Below, piece by piece: positions 16,796 to 24,321 of a stretch of 32,474 nucleotides of DNA. The notes beneath the pieces were generated by a model that had not been told where the DNA came from, made no database searches, and worked only from the letters and a program-made list of their open reading frames with translations. How positions within the stretch are numbered: position 1 is the first letter of the stretch; each line of letters opens with the position of its first letter. The position numbers and the translations under genes were made by a program. This stretch comes from an uncultured Bacteroidota bacterium (lineage in GTDB: Bacteria; Bacteroidota; Bacteroidia; Chitinophagales; Chitinophagaceae), in contig CALFNL010000151.1 in NCBI GenBank assembly GCA_937902875.1, positions 1 to 32,474 on the forward strand, in the 5' to 3' direction.

Positions 16796-18004
16796 TTGAA
16801 AAAGCAACTACTAATTATCGGAGGTGGATTCGCCGGGTTCTGGAGCGCGATCAGCGCAATTCGTCAGAGTCGGGAAATTCAGAAGAGAGGCGAAGTTGAA
16901 ATCACGCTGGTCAATCCCCACAACCGTATTACCATGCGTCCAAAGTTGAATGAACTGTCCTTTGAAGGTCTGCGCTTTGAGCTGGATAAATATTTAAAAC
17001 CGCTGGGTATTCATCAAATTATCGGCAGAGCTGAAATAATAAATCCGGAAACAAACGAGGTCGTTGTCTCAACCGCCTCAGGAATTAGAAATCTGAATTA
17101 CGACTACCTTATTCTTGCGGCCGGAGCTTCATTAAAAGTGTCAAACCTGCCAGGCATTGATCACACTTTCAACGTGGATTCGTGCGATAATGCGCAAAGA
17201 CTCGAGGATCACATCCTTGAACTTGCAAATAAAGGTTTCAGTGACGAGGGCGCTTCTACATTCGTTGTTGCAGGCTCTGAGATTACAGGTCTGGAAACTG
17301 TTATCGGTATTGAACAAAAAGCACGGGCGATACAGGCATATTCTTCAGGATCAAAATCAGATTTCCGAATTGTTCTCCTGAAAAGCGGAAATCAGGGTGC
17401 ATCACAATTTTCAAAAGAGTGCGAAGAGTATATACGGTATGTGACAGCGTCAAAAAATATCGAGGTTATATCAAACGGTGAATTAACAGTGATCGGGCCT
17501 TCATCTGTTCTTTTAAACGATGGCACACGTATATCTACAAGGACAGTCATCTTGACTGAACGAATTGTCGCAAGTTTTCTGACACATTTTTTCAAAGGAG
17601 CAAAAGATGATCTGAACCGGGTGACCGTAAACCAATTTCTGAAATTGCCCGGATACAATAATGTTATGGCCGCAGGCAATGTAGTTCATGCCTCTGGCGA
17701 TATCGTACATTCCTCTTTAATGGACCGTCAATATGCCCAATTCGAGGGCAGATGGGCCGGTCATAATGCAATCAATGACCTGTTCAATGTTCCGCTAAAA
17801 GAATACGTTCAGCCAGATTATATGCCCTGCGTCGATTTGGGAGAGCCACAAATTCCATACGCCAATGACTGGGAACGAGCAATCCAAAAAAGAAGATATA
17901 AAGAAAGAGCAGCGGAAAAACATATGAACCTGGCGACGATGTACCCCTGGTTAGATGTTGAAGAAACCGTAAAGGTATCCTATCCTGAAGTTCCAAAATT
18001 TTAA
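16796..18004 (+). CDS. FAD-dependent NADH dehydrogenase-like oxidoreductase
   Basis: A two-Rossmann flavoprotein of 402 residues resembling type-II NADH dehydrogenases and sulfide:quinone-type enzymes. The N-terminal FAD motif is IIGGGFAGFWSA (7-18). The first strand-loop closing motif is YLILAAGA. The NAD-binding loop is degenerate (VVAGSEITGLE instead of the usual GxGxTGxE), and the FAD-closing segment is GYNNVMAAGNVV. There are no transmembrane helices, but the basic-aromatic tail (KRRYKERAAEKHMNL) could lie on the membrane. The start is TTG, preceded by the same ATTGAAAAAGCAA context as hydrolase 2. It lies in the presumed sigma-54-driven cluster. Electron donor and acceptor cannot be told from sequence. 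Confidence 0.78.
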   Translation: MKKQLLIIGGGFAGFWSAISAIRQSREIQKRGEVEITLVNPHNRITMRPKLNELSFEGLRFELDKYLKPLGIHQIIGRAEIINPETNEVVVSTASGIRNLNYDYLILAAGASLKVSNLPGIDHTFNVDSCDNAQRLEDHILELANKGFSDEGASTFVVAGSEITGLETVIGIEQKARAIQAYSSGSKSDFRIVLLKSGNQGASQFSKECEEYIRYVTASKNIEVISNGELTVIGPSSVLLNDGTRISTRTVILTERIVASFLTHFFKGAKDDLNRVTVNQFLKLPGYNNVMAAGNVVHASGDIVHSSLMDRQYAQFEGRWAGHNAINDLFNVPLKEYVQPDYMPCVDLGEPQIPYANDWERAIQKRRYKERAAEKHMNLATMYPWLDVEETVKVSYPEVPKF

Positions 18005-18015
18005 ATGATCAGGTA

Positions 18016-18368
18016 ATGAAAATTAATAATCCACAAAGCGCACATGTTGTTTTTGAATCATTCGCCGAGGTTGTTGCTGATCTTAAAACCAGGGGTACAA
18101 ACAGGAATTCAGGAGAGAACCGAGCTGCCTTTGCTGTATCGAATTATATCTGCGGATTACTCCGGAACAATTTAGTGTTGATGAGTCTTAGTACTTCGAC
18201 GAAACTTCAGGTCCTGATGCTGACCGGGTTGTATATGCAATCTCCGCCGGTGGTGGAATGAAGAGGCTTTCAGTGGATACTTATGGAGTTTATGCCGATA
18301 ATATGAGTTTGGAAATGGTTCAAACATTAAGAGAAAGGAACGGCAAATCAATGTTCATGAAAATGTAA
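18016..18368 (+). pseudogene. Frameshifted paralogue of the small protein at 18473
   Basis: The track shows only an 81-codon frame whose second half is nonsense. Shifting frame near 18120 restores a product reading EPSCLCCIELYLRITPEQFSVDES, then a TAG at 18189-18191, then YFDETSG...VVYAISAGGGMKR...YGVYADNMSLE, ending at a TAA at 18366. This aligns along its whole length with the intact 116-residue protein downstream (SFCLYCGDLDMRLNPEEFKVDEE; YGSYAENMNFE). So one frameshift and one stop disable it, unless both are sequencing errors. It begins 11 bp after the FAD oxidoreductase stop, so it probably belonged to the same transcript. Confidence 0.72.
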
Positions 18369-18472
18369 TAAGGCTTGGCCGCGATAGAGATAACGTTAGC
18401 AAACAATTACTAACCGAAATATCCCTATAACAATTTAGTACACAAAAACATATTCATCAATCCAAAATAGAA

Positions 18473-18823
18473 ATGGTCAAACATTTCAAAGATGGAAATT
18501 TAAATTATGTAGATATGAAAAATTACGAATCACCCGTTGATGCTTTGACTGATCTTAAAAGCAGAGGGTACGAAGCAAATTTTGAGGCAGAATCATTCTG
18601 CCTATACTGCGGAGATCTGGACATGCGCCTAAATCCGGAGGAGTTTAAAGTTGATGAAGAGTACCGTTTTGAAGGGGGTCTCAATCATGAAGACGACTCC
18701 GTGGTCGTTGCTATTACATCCTCTTCGGGCGTTAAAGGGACTTTGGTAGATGGGTATGGCTCTTATGCAGAGAATATGAATTTTGAAAAAGCGAAACAAT
18801 TACAGGCACATCCTGCAGTATGA
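18473..18823 (+). CDS. Small conserved Bacteroidota protein of unknown function
   Basis: A 116-residue soluble protein, probably cytoplasmic, with no signal peptide. Its features are an N-terminal SPVDALTDLKSRGYEANFE segment, a CLYCGDL cysteine pair, NPEEFKVDEEYRFEG, and a C-terminal VVVAITSSSGVKGTLVDGYGSYAE. From memory, this pattern (LKxRGY, PEEFxVxEvYRFEG, DxxVVYAIxSxxGxKG, AYGxYA) recurs in small Chitinophagaceae/Sphingobacteriaceae proteins that are sometimes labelled phosphoribosylpyrophosphate synthetase with no visible PRPP motif. I regard that label as unsupported. A decayed copy sits immediately upstream, so it arose by local duplication. Function is unknown. Confidence 0.7.
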   Translation: MVKHFKDGNLNYVDMKNYESPVDALTDLKSRGYEANFEAESFCLYCGDLDMRLNPEEFKVDEEYRFEGGLNHEDDSVVVAITSSSGVKGTLVDGYGSYAENMNFEKAKQLQAHPAV

Positions 18824-18957
18824 GCCGATGTGCTGCCGTATAGAATGAACCGAAAATAGTATCATTTAACAGTATGAACATCGCATTTTTCAACAACGGA
18901 AACACATCATATGAGGTAAGTTGAATTGAAATAATAAGGGCAATAAAATTACTTTAT

Positions 18958-20010
18958 ATGAAAAGCATTTTTTTAAATCTGTTATTTCTAACAATATTAT
19001 TTATAAACGAAAACACTTTAGTTATGGCACAGCCAGGTAAACCTGCAAAAGCAGAAAGCGATCCTCACATTTTTACACAGGTAAGAAACTTCCTGAAAGC
19101 ACTTAATTCGGGGGGAGGGAAACCAATTGAACAACTCACTCCTGCCGATGCCCGAGCGGTATTAGTGAATGCGCAAAATTCAGTGATCGTAGATTATTCG
19201 GGTATTGAAGAAACGGAAAGAACGATAACACAGGATGGCCAAACGGTAACCATACACATCACAAAGCCATCGGGAGCTAAACCCAATGCCCCGGTCTTCA
19301 TATTTGTCCATGGTGGAGGATGGGTATTGGGAGATTATCCGACACATAGAAGGCTGGTGAGAGATTTAGTAGTGGAAAGCGGAGCGGTAGCCGTTTTTCC
19401 CGACTATACCCCATCACCCGAAGCACGGTACCCGGTTGCGATAAACCAAATATATGCTGCGGCCACGTGGGTGTCTTTTCACGGAAATGAGATTGGGGTA
19501 AACGGAAAAAACCTCGCCATAGTGGGTAACAGTGTCGGCGGAAATATGGCAGCAGCAGTAGCCCTGATGGCAAAAGAAAAAAAAGGTCCGGAAATAAAAC
19601 TCCAGGTGTTGCTATGGCCAGTGACTGATGCAAATTTTGAAACGAATACTTACAAAGAATTAGGCGAAGGCAGGTTTCTTACCAGGAATATGATGATCTG
19701 GTTTTGGGACAATTACCTGCCAGATGTAAAAAAGCGGAAAGAGATTTATGCCTCGCCCTTGCAAGCGACATTAGACCAACTAAAAGGATTGCCTCCAGCC
19801 CTAATTCAGGTAGCTGAAAATGATGTACTCCGTGATGAAGGCGAGGCCTATGCCCGCAAATTAGACGAAGCCGGAGTGCCTGTAACATTGGCAAGGCAGG
19901 GAGGATTGATTCATGATTATGGTTTGTTAAATCCAATTGCCGGAGTTCCCGCAGTAAAGACGGCGCTCCTGCATGCTGCAGCCAGCATCAGAAAATCATT
20001 GAAGGAGTAA
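18958..20010 (+). CDS. Exported HSL-family esterase/lipase (alpha/beta hydrolase)
   Basis: A 350-residue carboxylesterase of the hormone-sensitive-lipase type. A signal peptide covers ~1-24 (ends VMAQ). The family motif HGGGW (118-122) forms the oxyanion hole. The nucleophile Ser192 is in VGNSVGGN, a variant of GDSAGG. The acid Asp289 is in VAENDVLRDEGE and the base His319 in LIHDYGLLNP, so the triad is complete. Such enzymes cleave short acyl esters, and export places it in the periplasm or outer envelope. It follows the small unknown protein by 134 bp on the same strand and precedes an NmrA-like reductase. It is unrelated in detail to the two smaller hydrolases of the island. Confidence 0.88.
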   Translation: MKSIFLNLLFLTILFINENTLVMAQPGKPAKAESDPHIFTQVRNFLKALNSGGGKPIEQLTPADARAVLVNAQNSVIVDYSGIEETERTITQDGQTVTIHITKPSGAKPNAPVFIFVHGGGWVLGDYPTHRRLVRDLVVESGAVAVFPDYTPSPEARYPVAINQIYAAATWVSFHGNEIGVNGKNLAIVGNSVGGNMAAAVALMAKEKKGPEIKLQVLLWPVTDANFETNTYKELGEGRFLTRNMMIWFWDNYLPDVKKRKEIYASPLQATLDQLKGLPPALIQVAENDVLRDEGEAYARKLDEAGVPVTLARQGGLIHDYGLLNPIAGVPAVKTALLHAAASIRKSLKE

Positions 20011-20095
20011 TTTAATTGCGTATTGTTAATTGGAATACATAAAGAAGTAAACAATTTTTAAACACATAGACCATAAGGTCAAAAAAAATTAATGT

Positions 20096-20863
20096 ATGAA
20101 AATCGTAATCATTGGCGGAACAGGGCTTATTGGATCAAAACTCGCAAACAAGCTTCGCCAGCTTGGTCATGAAGTAATAGCAGCAGCACCCAATACTGGT
20201 GTTAATACGATCACCGGTGAAGGACTCGCTGAAGCATTGGTAGGTGCGGATACTGTAGTTGATGTAGCCAACTCACCATCGTTTGAAGACAAAGCGGTGC
20301 TTGAGTTTTTCGAAACTTCGGGACGTAACCTCCTGGCTGCGGAGGCCAAGGCAGGTGTAAAACACCATGTTGCCCTATCAGTGGTTGGTTCAGACAGGTT
20401 ACCGGATAGCGGGTATTTACGGGCAAAGATGGCGCAGGAACGACTGATCAAACAGTCAGGAATTCCGTACACCATTCTCCGTTCCACGCAATTCTTTGAA
20501 TTTGCCGCCGCTATCGCTCAGTCAGCAACGATTGGACAAATGGTGCATATGCCGCCTGCGCTTGTGCAGCCCATCGCATCCGATGATGTCATCACTGTAC
20601 TAGCAGAGATCAGTATAGCGGCACCGCTCAATGGCACAGTCGAGATAGGTGGTCCCGAACGGCTACCCTTCAACGAATGGATCCGTCATTTCCTGGAACT
20701 AACCGGAGATTCCCGCGAAGTAATTACGGATATACATGCCCATTACTTCGGCACTGAATTAAACGATCAATCGCTGGTTCCGGGCGAGAATCCACATATC
20801 GGCAAAATCAAATACGATGACTGGTTCAGTACCCAACCGATGAAGGCCCAGTCGCAACATTAA
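20096..20863 (+). CDS. NmrA-like NAD(P)-binding protein (atypical SDR)
   Basis: A 255-residue single-domain Rossmann protein. It opens MKIVIIGGTGLIGSKLANKL, with the atypical-SDR glycine motif GGTGLIG. It then has VVDVANSPSFED, a conserved VKHHVALSVVGSDRLPDSGYLRAK stretch, and GIPYTILRSTQFFEF, which are typical of NmrA/TMR-like proteins. There is no YxxxK catalytic pair in the canonical place, though Tyr-x3-Lys occurs as YLRAK. Such proteins reduce quinones or sense NADP; the exact role is unknown. It lies 85 bp after the esterase, probably the last gene of this run. Confidence 0.8.
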   Translation: MKIVIIGGTGLIGSKLANKLRQLGHEVIAAAPNTGVNTITGEGLAEALVGADTVVDVANSPSFEDKAVLEFFETSGRNLLAAEAKAGVKHHVALSVVGSDRLPDSGYLRAKMAQERLIKQSGIPYTILRSTQFFEFAAAIAQSATIGQMVHMPPALVQPIASDDVITVLAEISIAAPLNGTVEIGGPERLPFNEWIRHFLELTGDSREVITDIHAHYFGTELNDQSLVPGENPHIGKIKYDDWFSTQPMKAQSQH

Positions 20864-21187
20864 TATCAAGAAACCCGCTTCATGTCTGTCGCAGCGAAGA
20901 TGACGGGTGTCAGTTCGCAGAGGAGGCTGTAAGGGGCGTGCACTTTCCACCCGTTCGTGCACGGGACAACCTACGTCGGCGCGGCGTCTCCGCGGAAACC
21001 GATCAGCAACACGGCGATGCTACAGGCGGCGAGCATACTGATTAATTTTGAGTGGATACATTGCCTCCACAAAAATGAATGATCCTATGATCATCTCATA
21101 AAGGATTTCCAGGCGATGATCAAAAATTAAAAGCTTCCGGAAGCATTTTTTAAACCAAACATTTTTTACCATTAAAAATGCATTAAT
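20864..21187. other. GC-rich anonymous stretch and terminator region
   Basis: Between about 20880 and 21040 the DNA is clearly richer in G+C than its neighbours (for example GTCGGCGCGGCGTCTCCGCGG), then returns to AT-rich sequence. A plus-strand frame stays open through it (RSEDDGCQFAEEAVRGVHF...GGEHTD-stop) without a good start. The other frames contain stops. I recognise no family. It may be a relic of a foreign gene. Confidence 0.45.
21129..21151 (+). terminator. Short terminator-like palindrome
   Basis: AAGCTTCCGGAAGC (21131-21144) followed by ATTTTTT. The stem is only five pairs with a CCGG loop, so termination would be weak. It sits after the esterase/NmrA run and before the small acidic protein. 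Confidence 0.4.
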
Positions 21188-21391
21188 ATGTACAACTTTC
21201 CTTCACATACTCATAAGGGAAATCCTGGCAAAGACAAGCCGCCATCAGAAGAGATTGACGATATCATAAGACCTTTTCCTGAGAAAAATATGAGTGATGG
21301 AAGTGAATTCCTGGATGATGCCATCCGGATGAATGAGCAACCATTCGAGACTGACGAAACAAAAGAGAATGAATCCGATAAGAATAATTAA
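21188..21391 (+). CDS. Small acidic hydrophilic protein of unknown function
   Basis: A 67-residue protein with no hydrophobic segment, rich in Asp, Glu, Pro and Asn (PPSEEIDDIIRPFPEKN; FETDETKENESDKNN). The composition suggests intrinsic disorder. I do not recognise a family. It starts at an ATG after an AT-rich leader and is followed by the YCII-like pseudogene. It may be a real small gene, since the codon pattern is regular and the frame is closed by a single stop. Confidence 0.45.
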   Translation: MYNFPSHTHKGNPGKDKPPSEEIDDIIRPFPEKNMSDGSEFLDDAIRMNEQPFETDETKENESDKNN

Positions 21392-21403
21392 GAATGATTT
21401 AAC

Positions 21404-21860
21404 GTGAACGAACTTTTAATAGAGATCCAAAGGCACATCACAAGCGAAAAACCAACGCCTGCACCGGAACAAATGAAACCCTTACCAGGTCTGGATAGCC
21501 GGTCTTGCGGCGCAGGATAAACTGGTGGCTCCGCCCAGGCGTTGGCACAGGGATGTAAGGTTCATCAACCGGCACAGTACGGTACACCATGGTCCTTATG
21601 CCGAAAAAAAGGAACCCATCGGGAGGTTGTTCCTCGTAAAAGCAAAAGATTATGACGAAGCCACTGAGATTGCAAAATGCAGCCCCATCATCCAATATGG
21701 AGCCATTGTAGAAGTGAGAATGTCTATTCCTGCTGCGCAGCATTTTAGACCATTAGAATGCCTTTGTTCCTGGCAAAGGCATTCCTTCTCAATTTTTGAA
21801 CGCAGCTATTCCGATGATAAAAAAAAGAATGGCACAGACAATAATATTACAATTATTTAA
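21404..21860 (+). pseudogene. Frameshifted YCII-related (DGPF-type) protein gene
   Basis: Pieces of a YCII/DGPF-domain protein are spread over two frames. The first frame (GTG at 21404) gives NELLIEIQRH...APEQMKP. The second gives YQVWIAGLAAQDKLV. The first again gives GGSAQALAQGCKV, and the second ends with HHGPYAEKKEPIGRLFLVKAKDYDEATEIAKCSP and GAIVEVR. In family members these parts are continuous (SPEQM...W..GL...GKLV...G.PL...G..V...DGPYAE.KE..GG...V.A...DEA). At least three frame changes are needed, so the gene is broken unless the sequence is faulty. The ORF tail after VEVR (RPLECLCSWQRH...) is read-through. The function of intact relatives is mostly unknown; some regulate ECF sigma systems. 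Confidence 0.65.
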
Positions 21861-21871
21861 AAACAAATTAT

Positions 21872-22348
21872 ATGCTAACAACAAGAACAATTGCGCCGGA
21901 TTTTGAACTTAATTCTACTCCTGATCAGAAACTAAGATTAAGTGAACTGAGCAATAAAAAAGTTATCCTGGCATTTTATCCCGCAGACTGGAGTCCCGTA
22001 TGCGACGACCAGATGACACTGTACAATGAAATGGAAAAATATTTTTCCAGGCACAATGCCCAGTTGATAGGCATTTCGGTAGACAGTAAATGGAGCCATT
22101 TAGCTTTCAGCGAATACCACAAATTTCATTTTCCGTTGCTTTCAGATTTCGAGCCCAAAGGCGCAGTAGCCAGGTTATATGAAGTTTACGACGAAAAAGC
22201 AGGGGCATGCGAGAGGGCATTGTATGTGATTGACGAAAAAGGAATTATTCGCTGGAGCTACCTGTCGCCTGTTGGTATTAACCCTGGAGCAGATGGGATA
22301 TTGAATGCACTGGAGCAATTAGATAACCTAAAATCAATAAACCAATGA
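21872..22348 (+). CDS. Peroxiredoxin (AhpC/TSA, AhpE/BCP-like)
   Basis: A 158-residue thioredoxin-fold peroxidase that reduces hydroperoxides. The peroxidatic Cys44 lies in YPADWSPVCDDQM, matching the PxxxS/T-x2-C pattern with Ser in place of the more frequent Thr. A second cysteine, Cys113 (KAGACERALYVID), could act as resolving residue. N-terminal APDFELNSTPDQKLRLSEL and later SVDSKWSHLAF and LSDFEPKGAVARLY are typical of the AhpE-like branch. There is no signal peptide. Its last codons overlap the start of the DsbA-like gene by 4 bp (ATGA), so the two are translationally coupled and may form one redox unit. Confidence 0.9.
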   Translation: MLTTRTIAPDFELNSTPDQKLRLSELSNKKVILAFYPADWSPVCDDQMTLYNEMEKYFSRHNAQLIGISVDSKWSHLAFSEYHKFHFPLLSDFEPKGAVARLYEVYDEKAGACERALYVIDEKGIIRWSYLSPVGINPGADGILNALEQLDNLKSINQ

Positions 22349-22890
22349 CACAATTAATACCGGCCGTAAACAGCAATGACCATAGGTTTGGAAATTCCGC
22401 GGCCCCTCTCGAGTTAGTAGAATACGGCGACTATGAATGTCCTTATTGCGGCCGCGCTTACCCGATTGTAAAAGATATTCAGCGAAAATTAGGAAGCGAA
22501 ATGAAATTTGTGTTCAGGAATTTTCCGTTGTCGAAAATTCATGCGCATGCGTTTTCGGCTGCAGTGGCTACAGAAGCAGCCGGTTTGCAGAATAAATTTT
22601 GGGAAATGCACGACCTCATTTTCGAGAACCAGAATGCGCTGGATGATGAAAATATCTTTCGTTTTGCCAGAACGATTGGCATCGACTTAGAACGCTTCAA
22701 AAATGATATTCAACAAAAAGCGTTGATTGACAAGGTTGAAAAGGATTTTGAAAGTGGCCTTAGAAGCGGCGTAAACAGAACACCCACTTTTTTTATCAAT
22801 GGAAAAAAATATGATGGTGGTTGGAGCGGTGACCAGTTGCTTCAATACCTGAAAAACCAGTTCAGCCGGGATCCTCTTTCGCAAGGATAA
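22345..22890 (+). CDS. DsbA-family thioredoxin-like protein
   Basis: A 181-residue DsbA-type protein (thioredoxin_4) without an obvious signal peptide. The active site is GDYECPYCGRAYP with Cys32-Pro-Tyr-Cys35. The helical insert runs ~60-125 (HAFSAAVATEAAGLQNKFWEMHDLIF). The cis-proline loop is NRTPTFFINGKKYDGG. The sequence resembles the DsbA-like domains sometimes fused to NhaA antiporters and cytosolic FrnE/DSBA-like proteins. Lacking a leader, it would act in the cytoplasm. The 4-bp overlap with the peroxiredoxin suggests it supplies electrons to it or works alongside it in oxidative stress (inference). Confidence 0.87.
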   Translation: MTQLIPAVNSNDHRFGNSAAPLELVEYGDYECPYCGRAYPIVKDIQRKLGSEMKFVFRNFPLSKIHAHAFSAAVATEAAGLQNKFWEMHDLIFENQNALDDENIFRFARTIGIDLERFKNDIQQKALIDKVEKDFESGLRSGVNRTPTFFINGKKYDGGWSGDQLLQYLKNQFSRDPLSQG

Positions 22891-22991
22891 AACAATCAAA
22901 TATTCATTGAACGGAGCCATGACTGAACAGCATATAATATTTATTCAGAGACAAGCATGGCATTAGAAATAATCTAAAAGGATTCAACAAT

Positions 22992-23999
22992 ATGCACATA
23001 GGAAAATCTTATAGACTCCCGGAATTTCTCCTCTGGACAAGGAGGAACATGTTTTGGCCTTTAATAGTTGGTACTATTGCAACTGCATTTTACCAATTGC
23101 TGAATTTAAAATGGCTAGCCATTCCGTGGACAGTAGTCGGTTTAATAGGTACCGCAACAGCATTCATCGTTGGCTTTAAAAACCTGCAAACCTATAATCG
23201 CACCTGGGAGGCGAGACAAATCTGGGGAGCAGCGATGAGTGCCAGCCGGTCATGGGGAATCATGAGCAGAGATTTTTTTGATAGCGCTGAAAAATCCAAA
23301 GAAATTATATATCGTCATTTTGCCTGGCTTACAGCGCTACGTTATCAACTTAGAGAGGGTAGGCAATGGGAAACCACTACCAAAGCGCACAACAGAGAGT
23401 ATAAAAAATTTTATTCCATCCCCGAAACTGAAATCTCATTGAAAGAAGAATTGGCAAAATACATTTCAAATGACGAATTAGAATATATTTTAACCACGAA
23501 AAACAGGGCAGGGCAATTGCTGAGTCTGCAAAGTAAAACTATCAAAGAACTCTATGATACCGGATTGATTGATGATTTGAAATTTTCCGCTATGCATGAG
23601 GCCGTCCGTGATTTTTTTGGCCATCAGGGCAGGAGCGAAAGAATCAAAAACTTCCCCTATCCAAGACAATATGCTATTATCAATACCATTTTCGTGAAAC
23701 TGTTTTGCTTTCTCCTTCCCTTTGGCATGCTCGGCGAATTTGATAAACTCAATGAGGGAATTTCCGGATTTCTATTTGGAAAGATGGTATGGCTTGTTAT
23801 ACCCTTCAGCGTCTTGATTTCCTGGATTTATACCTCACTGGAGCAGGTTGGAGAAAGCACCGAAAATCCATTTGAGGGCGGCGCCAATGATGTGCCAATT
23901 TCTCAAATGAGCCGAATAGCAGAAATAGATATCAGAGAAATGCTTGGCGAAACAGATTTGCCCCCCGCATTGCAGCCTAAAAACAATATCATCTTATAA
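22992..23999 (+). CDS. Bestrophin-family ion channel
   Basis: A 335-residue membrane protein of the bestrophin/UPF0187 (YneE) family, anion or cation channels of the inner membrane. Hydrophobic helices occur at ~22-38 and ~44-62 near the N-terminus, and again at ~230-280. The signature FIVGFKNLQTYNRTWEARQIWG (58-79) resembles the bestrophin block in which a Tyr-x-Arg-x-Trp-Glu-x-Arg segment precedes the pore helices. Late in the protein, VGESTENPFEGGANDVP fits the family's NPFG/E..DDVP calcium-clasp-like region. It follows the DsbA-like gene by 101 bp on the same strand. The ion it conducts cannot be told. Confidence 0.87.
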   Translation: MHIGKSYRLPEFLLWTRRNMFWPLIVGTIATAFYQLLNLKWLAIPWTVVGLIGTATAFIVGFKNLQTYNRTWEARQIWGAAMSASRSWGIMSRDFFDSAEKSKEIIYRHFAWLTALRYQLREGRQWETTTKAHNREYKKFYSIPETEISLKEELAKYISNDELEYILTTKNRAGQLLSLQSKTIKELYDTGLIDDLKFSAMHEAVRDFFGHQGRSERIKNFPYPRQYAIINTIFVKLFCFLLPFGMLGEFDKLNEGISGFLFGKMVWLVIPFSVLISWIYTSLEQVGESTENPFEGGANDVPISQMSRIAEIDIREMLGETDLPPALQPKNNIIL

Positions 24000-24096
24000 A
24001 TATTTACGAGGTTACAATTTCTTCAACATGTAAGCTCTACCGAAATTTGACCACATAAAATAGAGAAGCTGCTCTAACTTTAATGGTCAATTTTGG

Positions 24097-24172
24097 GCCA
24101 TTGTTGCCGTTTCCCGCTGGGTCATCACTGACTTTATGATAAAGATTCCAGGGAGCACCAACAATAAAAAGC
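24097..24172 (+). repeat. Palindromic repeat, copy B1
   Basis: A 76-nt unit from GCCATTGTTGCCGTTTCCCGC to GGGAGCACCAACAATAAAAA-GC. The ends ATTGTTG and CAACAAT, and TCCC..TGG and CCAGGGA, pair around a ~25-nt AT-rich loop. It directly abuts copy B2 with a 76-nt period and matches copy A at 9989. Confidence 0.65.
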
Positions 24173-24249
24173 GCCATTGGTGTTTCCCGACCGGATAAGA
24201 TAACCTTGCTTATAAAATTGGTCAGGGAACACCAACAATCCTCAAATGC
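24173..24249 (+). repeat. Palindromic repeat, copy B2
   Basis: The unit starts GCCATTGGTGTTTCCCGACC and carries GGTCAGGGAACACCAACAAT near its end. Here the arms pair best: TTGGTGTT, CCC and GACC against GGTC, GGG and AACACCAA with single-base bulges. The outermost AAAAAGC of copies A and B1 is diverged. Confidence 0.65.
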
Positions 24250-24277
24250 TATAATATGGAACAAGATCTCAACAAAA

Positions 24278-24321
24278 TAAAAAGGGCCATCTCCTAATTT
24301 TGAGATGGCCCCCATATTTTA
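24278..24321. terminator. Strong bidirectional terminator
   Basis: Perfect 10-bp stem GGGCCATCTC (24284-24293) with GAGATGGCCC (24302-24311), loop CTAATTTT, flanked by AAAATAAAAA on the left and CCATATTTTA on the right. It serves the convergent bestrophin and secreted-protein genes. Its core differs from the hairpin at 9927-9956 only at two loop positions. Confidence 0.85.
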
